Shown here piece by piece: positions 1 to 12,965 of a stretch of 64,000 bases of DNA. The notes beneath the pieces were generated by a model, which saw only the letters and a program-made list of their open reading frames with translations, was not told the DNA's origin and did no database searches. Origin of the DNA: Corynebacterium yonathiae (lineage in GTDB: Bacteria; Actinomycetota; Actinomycetes; Mycobacteriales; Mycobacteriaceae). Position numbers and translations under genes: made by a program. How positions within the stretch are numbered: position 1 is the stretch's first letter; the number at the start of each line of letters is the position of its first letter. The stretch is taken from the NCBI RefSeq assembly GCF_027570195.1, contig NZ_JAKMUZ010000003.1:62001-126000 (forward strand), read 5' to 3'.

Positions 1-85
1 CCACGGCCAACACGAGCACGATGATGAGCGCCGCCACGCGGCGGCGCTTGTAGATCTCTTCAGGTAGGGGCTTTTTCTGCGTCAC
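1..85 (-). CDS. Membrane or secreted protein, N-terminal part only
   Basis: The minus strand from a GTG at 85 reads MTQKKPLPEEIYKRRRV followed by a run of hydrophobic residues (AALIIVLVLAV) that goes off the window edge. This is a short basic cytoplasmic head followed by a transmembrane or signal-anchor segment. It lies just downstream of the carbonic anhydrase gene on the same strand, 64 bp away. The function cannot be told from 28 residues; a small secreted or membrane-anchored protein is all that can be said. Confidence 0.6.
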   Translation of the reverse strand, partial: MTQKKPLPEEIYKRRRVAALIIVLVLAV

Positions 86-149
86 GCTGTCAATTTTAAG
101 CGGTGGGCACGGGCCGGTGCGCTAAGCCCGTGCCGCGTGTCTGGCCGGG

Positions 150-773
150 TTATTTCACCCCGAGGGCCTGCAGGGTCTCTACGCTGGAATCTTCCAGCAG
201 GTAGCGCGCGCCGATAACACCCAAAGCGCCCTCGTCTAGCAGGCGGCGTACGTTGGGCACGCTGGTGACTAGTTGGGCGACGGTCTGGCGAGTGTGTTCC
301 CGTTCGACGTCGTCAGTCGTGGCTGTCCGGCCCGCCACAAGTGCAGAGGCGGCCACCTTCTCGATGATGGGGCGCTGCAGGCCGGTGGGCAGCTCGCCGC
401 CCGACACAAAACTGGTAGCCGCGCCCACCGCACCGCAAGATTGGTGGCCGAGTACCACCAGCAGGTTGGGCTTTAAGGCGGCGAGGGCATAGTCGAGGGA
501 GGCTAGGACGGCGTCGTCAAGAATGTGGCCTGCGGTGCGGATGACAAAGGCATCGCCGAAGCCGATATTGAAGACGTGCTCGATAGGGGCGCGGGAATCG
601 GAGCAGGAAATGACCACCACGCGGGGATCCTGGCCGTGGGTTAGGCCCTCGCGGTTATAAATCTCGCGCACGTCGACGGTCTTGCCGTCCAATACGCGCT
701 GATTTCCCGCCTGGAGGGCCTCCCATACGGCCTGCGGTTCGTGGGCAATATTACGTAAAGGCATAGGCCACAT
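150..773 (-). CDS. Beta-class carbonic anhydrase
   Basis: Zinc enzyme that interconverts CO2 and bicarbonate, supplying bicarbonate to carboxylases. The 207-residue product has the beta-class zinc ligands in CSDSR and in HQSCGA, with the Asp-Arg dyad of CSDSR intact. Two start codons are possible: ATG at 773 or an ATG three codons in at 764 (MPLRN). The start lies only 26 bp from the divergent mutY start, so the promoters must overlap; a TAGAAT hexamer sits almost on the ATG, leaving little or no untranslated leader if it is used. The length is normal for the family. Confidence 0.93.
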   Translation of the reverse strand: MWPMPLRNIAHEPQAVWEALQAGNQRVLDGKTVDVREIYNREGLTHGQDPRVVVISCSDSRAPIEHVFNIGFGDAFVIRTAGHILDDAVLASLDYALAALKPNLLVVLGHQSCGAVGAATSFVSGGELPTGLQRPIIEKVAASALVAGRTATTDDVEREHTRQTVAQLVTSVPNVRRLLDEGALGVIGARYLLEDSSVETLQALGVK

Positions 774-799
774 TCTAATGCCTTAGACTATCTCCCACG

Positions 800-1660
800 A
801 TGGATTCGCAAGCTCTTCTTTCCTGGTTCGATGCCAATGAACGAGACCTGCCGTGGCGCCGGCCTGGCACGAGCGCTTGGGGCGTGCTGCTCAGTGAGGT
901 CATGAGCCAGCAGACCCCAGTCGCCCGCGTGGCTCCGGTGTGGGAGGAATGGATGCGGCGCTGGCCCACCCCGGCAGATTTTGCCCAGGCCACTCGAGCG
1001 GAGGTGCTGCGTGCTTGGGGCAAGCTGGGCTACCCACGGCGCGCGCTGCGCCTGTGGGAGTGCGCGGCCGCCATTGGCGCAGGCGAGGTACCGGCGGACG
1101 TCGATGAATTGTTGCGCCTGCCTGGCATTGGGGATTACACCGCGCGCGCTGTGGCCTGTTTTCACTTCGGGGTAAACGTACCGGTGGTCGATACCAATGT
1201 GCGCCGGGTTTATGCCCGGGCGGAGGATGGCAAATTCTTGGCGCCGCAGCCGTCGAAGCGGGAGCTGGCGGCCGTGGCAGAGCTTTTGCCGGCCGAGAAT
1301 GGGCCGCGCTTCTCGGCCGCACTCATGGAGTTGGGCGCGCTGGTATGCACGGCGAAGAATCCCGCCTGCGAGCAGTGTCCGCTGCGCGAGAGCTGTGCAT
1401 GGCAGTTGGCGGGTCGGCCGCAGCCGAGTGCGGAGGAGCAGGCGCGGGCGAAAAAGCGGGTACAGAAGTTTGTCGGCACGGACCGGCAGGTGCGCGGCAA
1501 GATTTTGGATGTGCTGCGCGCAGCGGAGGGGCCGGTTCCGCAGTCCGAGATTGATGTGGTCTGGCCCGATGCGGCACAGCGCTCCCGCGCGTTAGCTTCA
1601 CTGCTTGCCGACGGCCTCGCCGAACAAAACAACGCCGGCCTATTCCACCTACCCATTTAG
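800..1660 (+). CDS. mutY: A/G-specific adenine glycosylase MutY
   Basis: Base-excision repair glycosylase that removes adenine mispaired with 8-oxoguanine. The 286-residue product has the N-terminal catalytic region with SEVMSQQT (catalytic Glu), the helix-hairpin-helix LPGIGDYTARAV at about residues 107-118, the catalytic Asp in VDTNVRR, and the iron-sulfur cluster cysteines in the C-x6-C-x2-C-x5-C pattern (CTAKNPACEQCPLRESC, about 184-200). The C-terminal region is short, so the MutT-like 8-oxoG recognition domain of E. coli MutY is reduced, as in other actinobacteria. It is divergent from the carbonic anhydrase gene. Confidence 0.95.
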   Translation: MDSQALLSWFDANERDLPWRRPGTSAWGVLLSEVMSQQTPVARVAPVWEEWMRRWPTPADFAQATRAEVLRAWGKLGYPRRALRLWECAAAIGAGEVPADVDELLRLPGIGDYTARAVACFHFGVNVPVVDTNVRRVYARAEDGKFLAPQPSKRELAAVAELLPAENGPRFSAALMELGALVCTAKNPACEQCPLRESCAWQLAGRPQPSAEEQARAKKRVQKFVGTDRQVRGKILDVLRAAEGPVPQSEIDVVWPDAAQRSRALASLLADGLAEQNNAGLFHLPI

Positions 1661-1716
1661 GCGACTAATAATGGCCGGCTATATTCGCAGGTCGCGATCC
1701 TGTGGGTGTGATCTGT

Positions 1717-1893
1717 CTAACGCCAACGTCCACGGAAATTGAAACCACCGGGCAGATTCACCCACATGCCGCCGCGAGAATTGAAGGTGACCGGTCCTAC
1801 CTTGGTAGACATCGACGCGCCGGAGCCGGAAACATTGATCCAGCTATTCTTGCCGGTCTTTTTCCTAGAACGATACTGAAGTCCCATAGGCAT
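1717..1893 (-). CDS. Small DUF4236-like protein
   Basis: A 58-residue frame starting MPMGLQYRSRKK, with a Gly/Ser-rich middle (WINVSGSGASMSTKVG) and a C-terminal run of short beta-type segments (GGMWVNLPGGFNFRG). The pattern 'LQYRSRKK...INVSGSG...VGPVTFNSRGG' resembles DUF4236, a small beta-strand repeat domain found alone or at the N terminus of membrane proteins. The longer reading frame extends to 2091 but overlaps the lipase gene on the other strand and its extra residues look random, so I start at 1893 (1887 is also possible). No clear ribosome binding site. Function unknown. Confidence 0.5.
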   Translation of the reverse strand: MPMGLQYRSRKKTGKNSWINVSGSGASMSTKVGPVTFNSRGGMWVNLPGGFNFRGRWR

Positions 1894-1945
1894 ATATTTT
1901 AGCAATTCCGCCTCCACCGTTCCTACTACCCAGTAGGTTTTTGAT

Positions 1946-3157
1946 ATGGAAAAGATTTGCATCAGACTTTTAGCCGTTTGTTCGCTCATCCTCGGTTCCC
2001 TGCTAGTTCCACCTGCAGCGCAGGCTGCGGTAACTTCGACCCGTCCATCGCCGCACGTACTCGACGGGGCCGGCCGCGGACAAGTATTCACCTAGTACAC
2101 CACCACGGATGGCGGCCAGTCGATTCAGGCCTCGGCAACGTTGTACGAGCCCAATGCGCCGTGGCGCGGTAAAGGCGAACGCCCCACCATCATCTTTGCG
2201 TCCGACCCCCGCGGCGCTGGCGAGCAATGCGCACCATCGCGGGCAGGCATGGGCCTAGGCTAGGTGGGGCTCAGCAAGGTCGGCTCCCCCACCATCAATG
2301 CTAATTACGAGTACGGCTTCTACATGGGTACTCTCCACCATGGCGCCCGGGTGATCGTCGCGGATCTCATCGGCTTGGGCATGCCCGGCCACCACACCTA
2401 TGTCAATCACATTGAGGAAGCGCACGCCATGCTCGATGCCGCCCGCTCCGGCTTGGAGCTGGCCCACGCTCCGAAGGACGCCCCTATCGGCTTTGCGGGC
2501 TACTCGCAAGGCGGCGGCGCCTCGCTTGCCGCGGCGGAGTTTGCCGATTCCTATGCACCTGAGCTCAACGTGGTCGGCACCTACTCCGGCGCCCCGCCGG
2601 CTGACCTACCCAAGGTAATGAAAGCTATCGGCGGGTCTTCCATCGTCCACGTGCTGGGATACGCCATCAATGGCTTTGCTGAGCGCGACCCTAAGTTCCG
2701 CGATGCGGTACTAGAAGAATTCAATCCTCGCGGCATCGACTTCTTGCGTTCGGCGGCCACCAGTTGTACGGGTGAATCCATCCTCATGTGTGGTTTTAGC
2801 AGTACCCGCCAGCTCACCCGCACCGGGGAATCGCTATCCGAGCTGGTAGAGCGCAAGCCCATCTTCAAAGAAACCTTGCTGCGGCAGAACCAAGGCAAGC
2901 ACCCGCTGAAGGGGCCGGCCATGATCGCTAGCTCGCCACATGATGACCTCATTCCACACGAGCAGATCCGTGCAGCCGCTGGGGCGTATTGCCAGATGGG
3001 AGGAACAGTGGTCTTCATAGCCGCACCCGGCACCGCAACGATTCCAGGCGCAGGCGCCGACCACGCTTTACCGCTGTATATCAACATCCCGGTGGGCTTG
3101 AAGTATCTCTTTGACCGCTTCGACGGGAAACCGGCACCATCCAATTGTGCGGGCTAA
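1946..3157 (+). pseudogene. Secreted lipase (LIP family), broken by two in-frame amber stops
   Basis: Read from ATG 1946, the frame gives a signal peptide (basic MEKICIR, hydrophobic core, cleavage near AAQA/A at residue 28), then TAG at 2093-2095 (codon 50) and TAG at 2261-2263 (codon 106), after which it stays open to 3157. The reading frame never changes and the sequence between and after the stops is clearly lipase-like, so these are two nonsense substitutions. The C-terminal part has the nucleophile motif GYSQGG, a likely catalytic Asp in PHDDLIP and His in GADHALP, as in secretory triacylglycerol lipases of the LIP family. A GTG at 2264 could restart translation but would give no signal peptide and would lack the N-terminal strands of the fold. 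A strong terminator follows. Confidence 0.8.
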
Positions 3158-3192
3158 GGATCCCGAGCATAAGAAAACTGCACACAAAGAAA

Positions 3193-3229
3193 ACCACCCA
3201 GCTTCACAGAAAGCGAGAAGCTGGGTGGT
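3193..3229. terminator. Bidirectional terminator between lipase pseudogene and clpC
   Basis: A perfect 13-bp stem (ACCACCCAGCTTC, 3193-3205, with GAAGCTGGGTGGT, 3217-3229) around an 11-nt loop, A-rich on the left and T-rich on the right, placed between two convergent genes. Confidence 0.85.
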
Positions 3230-3243
3230 CTTAATTTTCCGGT

Positions 3244-6006
<2,763 letters not shown>

Positions 6007-6166
6007 GATTCCCCTATACTTTCGCTTCTAATGTGGTACCCACTCTAACGCGGCAATCAACCGATAATTTCCGGTTTTGACCCCAGAAGCCCGCAACACC
6101 GCCAGAATTCGCCATATTCGCAGCTCACACGGGTGTACGCCGGTAGCGAACAGGGGCATGTGCATG

Positions 6167-6177
6167 TAATCTAGAAT
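6167..6177 (+). promoter_or_regulatory. Possible -10 element for the pseudokinase gene
   Basis: TAATCTAGAAT contains two overlapping -10-like hexamers (TAATCT, TAGAAT) about 50 bp ahead of the GTG start at 6229, in the 222-bp divergent region shared with clpC. No good -35 is visible. An AAGGAA ribosome binding site lies about 10 bp before the GTG. Confidence 0.3.
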
Positions 6178-6228
6178 CGTTTTATTGTTCCCTGCCCCTC
6201 GTTTGCACTGTTTAAGGAAATCTCCACC

Positions 6229-7417
6229 GTGCCCCAACTTCCTGAGTTCTTTACCACCCAACACAACCTGCACGAATTGGCAGTAGTGGAGGAAGCTTCT
6301 TCCTCCACGCTCTTCGCTGTGGAAGACGGAGCCACGCACCAGACGTTGAGCGTGGAGATTTTCGCCCCAGGAATTACCGGCATGGTGGAAAAGTCCACCG
6401 CATTACATGGATTGCACCACCCAGCTATCGCACCGCTGGTAGGCACGGGCACTACCGCAGACGGACAAGAGTTCATTGTGCGCGAAGGGTTTGTCGGCAC
6501 CCAGCTTTCGCAAGTACCCAATAATCTCAGCCCCGCAGACGCGGCGGAGATCTTCGGCCCCCTGGCCGGTGCGGTGGACTTTTTGGTCTCTCGCAAGCAG
6601 GCAGACTTTGCGGTCCATGGGCTGAGGGAGGCCCGGGTAGGCGTCGACAAGCACCGGCAGCTTTCGGTGCTGACCGCAGCCGGCCCGCCCCCCCGAGTCG
6701 CACGGCAATGCGGTAGAGGCATTCGAGCAACTTGTCGCGCGCAAGTGCCCGGAATATAAAGCCACTGGCACGGCGGACAGCGCCAAGGATGTGGTGGCTC
6801 AGCTGCGCCCGCAGCGGGAGTTTGATACCGCGCAGATCCCGCGCGTGCAAGCCCCAGAACCGCGCCCCCAGCAGCAATTCGCCCCGCCACAGCCACAGGC
6901 GATGGTCCAGCCGATGGTGCAGCAGCCCATGGCGCCCGAGCAGAAGAAGGGCAAGGGCGGCCTCATTGCGCTGATCACTGTGCTGGCTGTGGTTGCGATT
7001 GCTGCTGCCGCCGCGCTGTGGTTCTTCCTGTCTTACCCCAGCTGGAATGACAAGGAGCAAAACCTCGCGGATGCGTATCCGGACTTAGTGGGGTCCCGCA
7101 GCGGCCAGGACGGCTTCGATGGGGCGGAATGTTCCTCGCGCGAGCCGGAGTCTGGCCAGGAGGCCAAAATTACCTGCGCGGGCGATGGGTTCAGCTATAT
7201 CGTGACCTACTACCCCAGCGTGGAGGAGCGCGATGCCATGCTTCCCGACGCCGAACCGGTCGAGCTTTCCAATGACCAGTGCACCATCCAAAGCTATGAG
7301 ACCACCGCGGATGTTCCTACCTACGTCATGGCCGTAGAAGGAACGCAATCGGCATTTTTGGTGTGGGGCGATAAGGCTGAAGAAGGGCGGCTGAACCTGC
7401 CGCTGTGTGCCTCCTAA
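6229..7417 (+). pseudogene. PknB-like pseudokinase membrane protein, frameshifted at a C7 run
   Basis: Two frames belong to one gene: 6229 to about 6690 in one frame, then to 7417 in the next frame, where coding sequence (ESHGNAVEAFEQLVARKCPEYK) begins well upstream of any start codon. Removing one C from the C7 run at 6688-6694 gives a continuous 395-residue protein. Its N-terminal 185 residues look like the N-lobe of a Ser/Thr kinase (LHHPAIAPLVGTG matches the PknB helix-C region) but lack the VAIK lysine (VEIF), the HRD aspartate (VHG) and DFG (TAAG). A Pro/Gln-rich linker, one transmembrane helix (about 243-267) and an external domain with four cysteines follow. Either a real frameshift, a phase-variable tract, or a base-call error in a homopolymer. 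Confidence 0.75.
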
Positions 7418-7435
7418 ATCGCACCCTAAAATCTA

Positions 7436-7463
7436 AGGCCCGCAGGCTTTGCGCTGCGGGCCT
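7436..7463. terminator. Bidirectional rho-independent terminator
   Basis: A perfect 10-bp stem AGGCCCGCAG (7436-7445) with CTGCGGGCCT (7454-7463), followed by TTTCTT on the plus strand. It sits between the convergent pseudokinase gene and the MFS gene. Confidence 0.85.
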
Positions 7464-7480
7464 TTCTTCTGCTCCGGAAT

Positions 7481-8902
7481 CTAGTCCGCGGATGGCACGC
7501 GCTTGAGGAATGGGGCAAGCACGACAACCACCAGCGACAGCGCGCCGGCGAAAAGGAAGGCCCAATGTGCACCGTGGGCGGTAGCGGTGGCTTCATTCAT
7601 ACCTTGAGTCACACCGGACTTGGTCCCGCGGGCTAGGAAGGTCATCAAAATGGCGGTACCGGCCGCACCCGCCAGCTGCTGCAAAGTATTAAGGATGGCG
7701 GAGCCGTGCGAGTAGAGCTCGTCTGGCAGGGAGGCTAGGGACGTCGTCATCAGCGGCGTCATCATGAGCGCAATGCCGAGGGCAAAGAGGATGTGCATGC
7801 CAATGACCATCCATACCGCGCTCTCTTCACTGAGGAGAGTCATCAACCACGTGCCTGCAGCAAGGAGCAGGGCACCGGGGATCATGAGAGGACGGGGCCC
7901 ATGGATGTCATAGAGGCGGCCGACCAGCGGCGAAATGCCACCTTGGAGCAAACCGCCGGGCATGACGACGAGCCCGGTAACCAGGGAACTTACCGCCAGC
8001 GAGGTCTGCAGGTAGATGGGCAGGATATTGACCACGCCGAGCAAAAGCCCGAACATGAGCAGCATGCCAAGTACCGCCACGGTGAAGTTGGGAACTGTAA
8101 ACGGGCGCATATCCAATAGGGCGCGGTTGTCTTTGGCTAGGCGCAGCTGGCGGCGGGTAAAGATGACCAAAGCCACGAGGCCTGCCACGAGAACGATGAT
8201 GTCTATGAGGCCATCGCCCTCCAGCATGTTTTCTAGGGACGATACAGCATAGACCAACCCGCCGAAAGCGATGACGGACAAGATAACGGAAGGGAAATCC
8301 AGCGGGGTATCGCGCTTATCTCCCACATTGACCAGACGGAAGTAGCCGGCGGCGCAGATGCCGCCAAGCATCGGCACCATAGTCCAAAAGATGACGTGCC
8401 AGCTGGACATGCTCAAAACGAGACCACCCACCGTAGGGCCGAGCGCTGGGGCCACGGAAATGACCACGGAGATAATTCCCATGACACTGCCGCGACGCTG
8501 CGGCGGGACGAGAGTCATCGCCACCGTCATCAGGGTGGGGATCATCAGTGCGGTGCCGGCAGCCTGGAACACGCGTCCCGCCAGCAGCACGCCGAAGGCA
8601 GGGGCGAGTGCCGCTAGCACCGTGCCGGCAAGGAATACGCCCGAAGAGGCCAGGAAGATCTGCCGGGTGGTGAACTTATCCATGAGAAAGCCAGTGGTCG
8701 GGATGACCACGCCCATGGTGAGCAAGAAACCGGTAAGCAGCCACTGGGCAGAGGTAGCGGGGATGCCAAAATCCGCCATGATGGTAGGCAGCGCCACCGA
8801 AAGGGCGGTTTCGTTCAAGATCATCACCATCGCGCCAAGGACGAGAATGGTGAGGTTGATCTTTACCTCTGCGGAAATGCGGGAATCTGGGTTCTGAGAC
8901 AC
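7481..8902 (-). CDS. MFS multidrug exporter, DHA2 (14-TM) type
   Basis: Proton-driven efflux protein of 473 residues. It opens with a short hydrophilic head and a first helix containing LNETALSVALPTI (the family usually has LD-x-T here, so Asp is replaced by Asn), followed by the motif A region MDKFTTRQ and the antiporter motif C region PALGPTVGGLVLS in the fifth helix. The hydrophobic pattern fits 14 helices, ending with a very short tail (KRVPSAD). The substrate cannot be read from the sequence. It is transcribed alone, convergent with the pseudokinase gene. Confidence 0.88.
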   Translation of the reverse strand: MSQNPDSRISAEVKINLTILVLGAMVMILNETALSVALPTIMADFGIPATSAQWLLTGFLLTMGVVIPTTGFLMDKFTTRQIFLASSGVFLAGTVLAALAPAFGVLLAGRVFQAAGTALMIPTLMTVAMTLVPPQRRGSVMGIISVVISVAPALGPTVGGLVLSMSSWHVIFWTMVPMLGGICAAGYFRLVNVGDKRDTPLDFPSVILSVIAFGGLVYAVSSLENMLEGDGLIDIIVLVAGLVALVIFTRRQLRLAKDNRALLDMRPFTVPNFTVAVLGMLLMFGLLLGVVNILPIYLQTSLAVSSLVTGLVVMPGGLLQGGISPLVGRLYDIHGPRPLMIPGALLLAAGTWLMTLLSEESAVWMVIGMHILFALGIALMMTPLMTTSLASLPDELYSHGSAILNTLQQLAGAAGTAILMTFLARGTKSGVTQGMNEATATAHGAHWAFLFAGALSLVVVVLAPFLKRVPSAD

Positions 8903-9003
8903 CCAGACAGGATACTGAGTTCGCGGGTACGGAGAAAGTCGAGGAGTATAATCTTAGTGTCTTCTTCCGCGCGGTGAGCCCGCGCTACCCGAGTACGAAG
9001 TGA

Positions 9004-10452
<1,449 letters not shown>

Positions 10453-10477
10453 TAGGCTGCATGCTACGTTGACAGAT

Positions 10478-11344
10478 ATGTTGACTCGCTATGACCAAGC
10501 GGCCTCCCGCGCGGCCGCGCAGGTTATGGGGCAGTACTCCACCAGCTTCTCCCTGGCCACGCGGCTTTTGCGCGGACGGGTGCGCGCCGATATCCGCCAC
10601 CTGTACGCGGTGGTGCGCATTGCTGATGAGCTTGTCGACGGCGCCGCCGCCCAAGCCCACACCAATCCCGCCACCGCGCTGGATGCCTACGAGCAAACTA
10701 TCCTGGCCGCACCGCAGCAGCGCCTGCACACTGATCCTGTGGTACATGCTTATGCCATCACTGCTCGTCGCTGTGACTTCCAGCGCGAGCACCTTGCTGC
10801 TTTCTTTAACTCTATGCGCGCGGACCTTAACCATCGCGCATATTCCCCGTCGGAGCTGCAGGACTATATCTACGGCTCAGCGGAAGTTATCGGGCTTTTG
10901 TGTCTACAGATTTTCTTAGCTGAGGAAAACGTCTCCGCTACCGACCGCACAGCCATGGAACGCGGTGCCCGCGCGCTGGGTTCGGCATTCCAGAAGATAA
11001 ACTTCCTGCGTGACTTGGGCGAGGATAGCTCCATTTTAGGCCGCACCTATTTTCAGCAGGCCCCATCCGGCCGGATTGATGAAGCCACCAAATCCGCGCT
11101 CATTGCGGAGATCCGCCAGGAGCTCGCAACCGCCGCGCTCACCATCGACTTGCTGCCGGCCTCCACGCGGGTGGGCGTGAGCGCGGCGGCGGATATCTTT
11201 GCCGAGCTCACCAATCGCCTCGCTGCGACGCCAGCTACGGACCTAGCTACCGCACGGGTATCCGTACCGAATCACACCAAGGCTTGGCTTGCGGCCCGCG
11301 CCGCGCGCCGCCGCGGCCGCACCCCGCACCCAAACTGGGATTAA
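10478..11344 (+). CDS. crtB: Phytoene synthase CrtB
   Basis: Head-to-head condensation of two geranylgeranyl diphosphates to phytoene, the first step to C40 carotenoids. The two Asp-rich Mg-diphosphate motifs are present: DELVD (in RIADELVDGAA) and DLGED (in NFLRDLGED). YSTSFSLATRLL is the usual N-terminal signature. I choose the ATG at 10478 (MLTRYDQAAS), giving 288 residues; an in-frame extension to 10418 overlaps guaB1 and looks non-coding. No clear Shine-Dalgarno is seen. crtI follows after 10 bp, so the pair form an operon. Confidence 0.93.
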   Translation: MLTRYDQAASRAAAQVMGQYSTSFSLATRLLRGRVRADIRHLYAVVRIADELVDGAAAQAHTNPATALDAYEQTILAAPQQRLHTDPVVHAYAITARRCDFQREHLAAFFNSMRADLNHRAYSPSELQDYIYGSAEVIGLLCLQIFLAEENVSATDRTAMERGARALGSAFQKINFLRDLGEDSSILGRTYFQQAPSGRIDEATKSALIAEIRQELATAALTIDLLPASTRVGVSAAADIFAELTNRLAATPATDLATARVSVPNHTKAWLAARAARRRGRTPHPNWD

Positions 11345-11354
11345 GGAGAACCCC

Positions 11355-12884
11355 ATGCACGCCGTTGTCATTGGAGCCGGCATCGCCGGTCTCGCCACCG
11401 CCGCCTTGCTTGGCCGCGAGGGTTACTCGGTCACCGTTGTGGACTCGCTGGATGAGGTGGGCGGGCGCGCCGGCAGCTATGAGGAAGCCGGCTTCCGCTG
11501 GGATACTGGCCCGTCCTGGTACCTCATGCCCGAAGCTTTCGACCATTTCTTTGCGCTGTGCGGCACCTCCACTGAGGTGGAGTTGGACCTAGTGGACCTC
11601 TCCCCCGCCTACCGCGTGTTCCACGGCGACTCCCTAATAAACGTGCACTCCGGTATCGAGGAAGTCACCGCGCTATTCGAGTCCGTGGAGCCCGGCGCGG
11701 GAGAAAAGGTTCGCCAATACTTGGCGCAAGCCAGCGATACCTATGACATGGCGCTCAAGCACTTCCTCTACACCACCTTCTCCGCGCCGCTCAACCTGGT
11801 CCACCGCGATATTCGCACCCGGATTTCTCGCCTCGTAGCACTGCTTATGACGAGCCTGAAGCAGCATGTGGGCCGGACCTTTTCCGATGCCCGCCTGTGC
11901 CAGATTCTGAGTTACCCGGCGGTCTTTTTATCCTCCGAGCCGGCCGCAGCTCCGGCGCTGTATTCCCTGATGAGCCACACCGACCTGGTGGAGGGAGTGC
12001 GCTACCCGCAGGGTGGTTTCGCCGCCGTGGTCCAGGCCATTTACCGGCAAGCGAAGAAATTTGGCGCCACCTTCCGTTTGGGCGAGGAGGTTACCTCCAT
12101 CAAGGTCTCTAATCGGCAGGTAACGGGCGTGCGCACGAGCAAAGGCGCCATCCACGCCGATATCGTGGTCTCCGCGGCGGACTTGCACCACACCGAGACC
12201 CAGCTTTTGCCGCCGCAGCTGCGCACCTACCCGGAGCGCTACTGGGGCCGACGCAATCCGGGCCTGGGTACCGTGCTCATCTTGGCCGGGGTGAAGGGCG
12301 AGCTGCCCGAGCTGGCACACCATACGTTGCTCTTTAGCAAGGACTGGGATCCGGATTTCCGCGCCGTTTATTCCGGCCCAGAGTCCTCTCGGCCGTTGGG
12401 AGCCTCCGAGTCCATCTATGTGTCCAAGACCTCCGCCACCGACCCGAACGTAGCCCCCGCGGGCCACGAAAATCTCTTCATTCTGGTGCCGGTGCCGGCC
12501 GCGGAGGCACCAGGGTTTGGCAATGCCTATCACGCAGAGGAGTCCGATCGCGTTGCTGCGATTGCCGACGCCGCCCTCAACCGCATCGCAGCCGCGGCCG
12601 GGGTGCCGGATTTGCGAGAGAGGGTCGTCGTCAAGCGCACGCTCGGCCCGGCCGATTTTGCCGAGCGCTACCATGCCTGGTCGGCCGGCTCCATCGGCCC
12701 GGCGCACACGCTGCGGCAGTCGGCGTTTTTGCGCGGGCGCAATGCCTCGCGCAAGGTAGCAGGTCTCTACTATGCGGGGGCTACCACCGTGCCGGGCGTC
12801 GGCGTGCCAATGTGCCTGATTTCGGCCGAGAACATCATTAAGCGCCTGCGAGGTGATAAATCCGCCGGCCCACTGAGCCGTTGA
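11355..12884 (+). CDS. crtI: Phytoene desaturase CrtI
   Basis: FAD-dependent desaturase that takes phytoene to a conjugated C40 product, usually lycopene. The 509-residue protein starts MHAVVIGAGIAGLATAALL, a dinucleotide-binding GxGxxG fold, with the second signature VDSLDEVGGRAGSYE and the C-terminal FAD motif YYAGATTVPGVGVPM. The start is the ATG after AAGGAG (11344-11349). crtB is directly upstream. No crtE or cyclase gene is present in this window, so the end product cannot be stated. Confidence 0.94.
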   Translation: MHAVVIGAGIAGLATAALLGREGYSVTVVDSLDEVGGRAGSYEEAGFRWDTGPSWYLMPEAFDHFFALCGTSTEVELDLVDLSPAYRVFHGDSLINVHSGIEEVTALFESVEPGAGEKVRQYLAQASDTYDMALKHFLYTTFSAPLNLVHRDIRTRISRLVALLMTSLKQHVGRTFSDARLCQILSYPAVFLSSEPAAAPALYSLMSHTDLVEGVRYPQGGFAAVVQAIYRQAKKFGATFRLGEEVTSIKVSNRQVTGVRTSKGAIHADIVVSAADLHHTETQLLPPQLRTYPERYWGRRNPGLGTVLILAGVKGELPELAHHTLLFSKDWDPDFRAVYSGPESSRPLGASESIYVSKTSATDPNVAPAGHENLFILVPVPAAEAPGFGNAYHAEESDRVAAIADAALNRIAAAAGVPDLRERVVVKRTLGPADFAERYHAWSAGSIGPAHTLRQSAFLRGRNASRKVAGLYYAGATTVPGVGVPMCLISAENIIKRLRGDKSAGPLSR

Positions 12885-12965
12885 ACTACTGCTCCGCTGA
12901 GCCGCACAGAAAACGGCAAGCCGCCAGCCTCGCGCGCTGACGGCCAAGCGAGAGGACGCTAGGTG

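Noticed and set aside
1946..3157. Amber readthrough or a pyrrolysine-type recoding in the lipase gene.
   Set aside because: Neither amber codon falls at a catalytic residue, no pyrrolysine genes are visible, and two separate stops are more simply explained by mutation.
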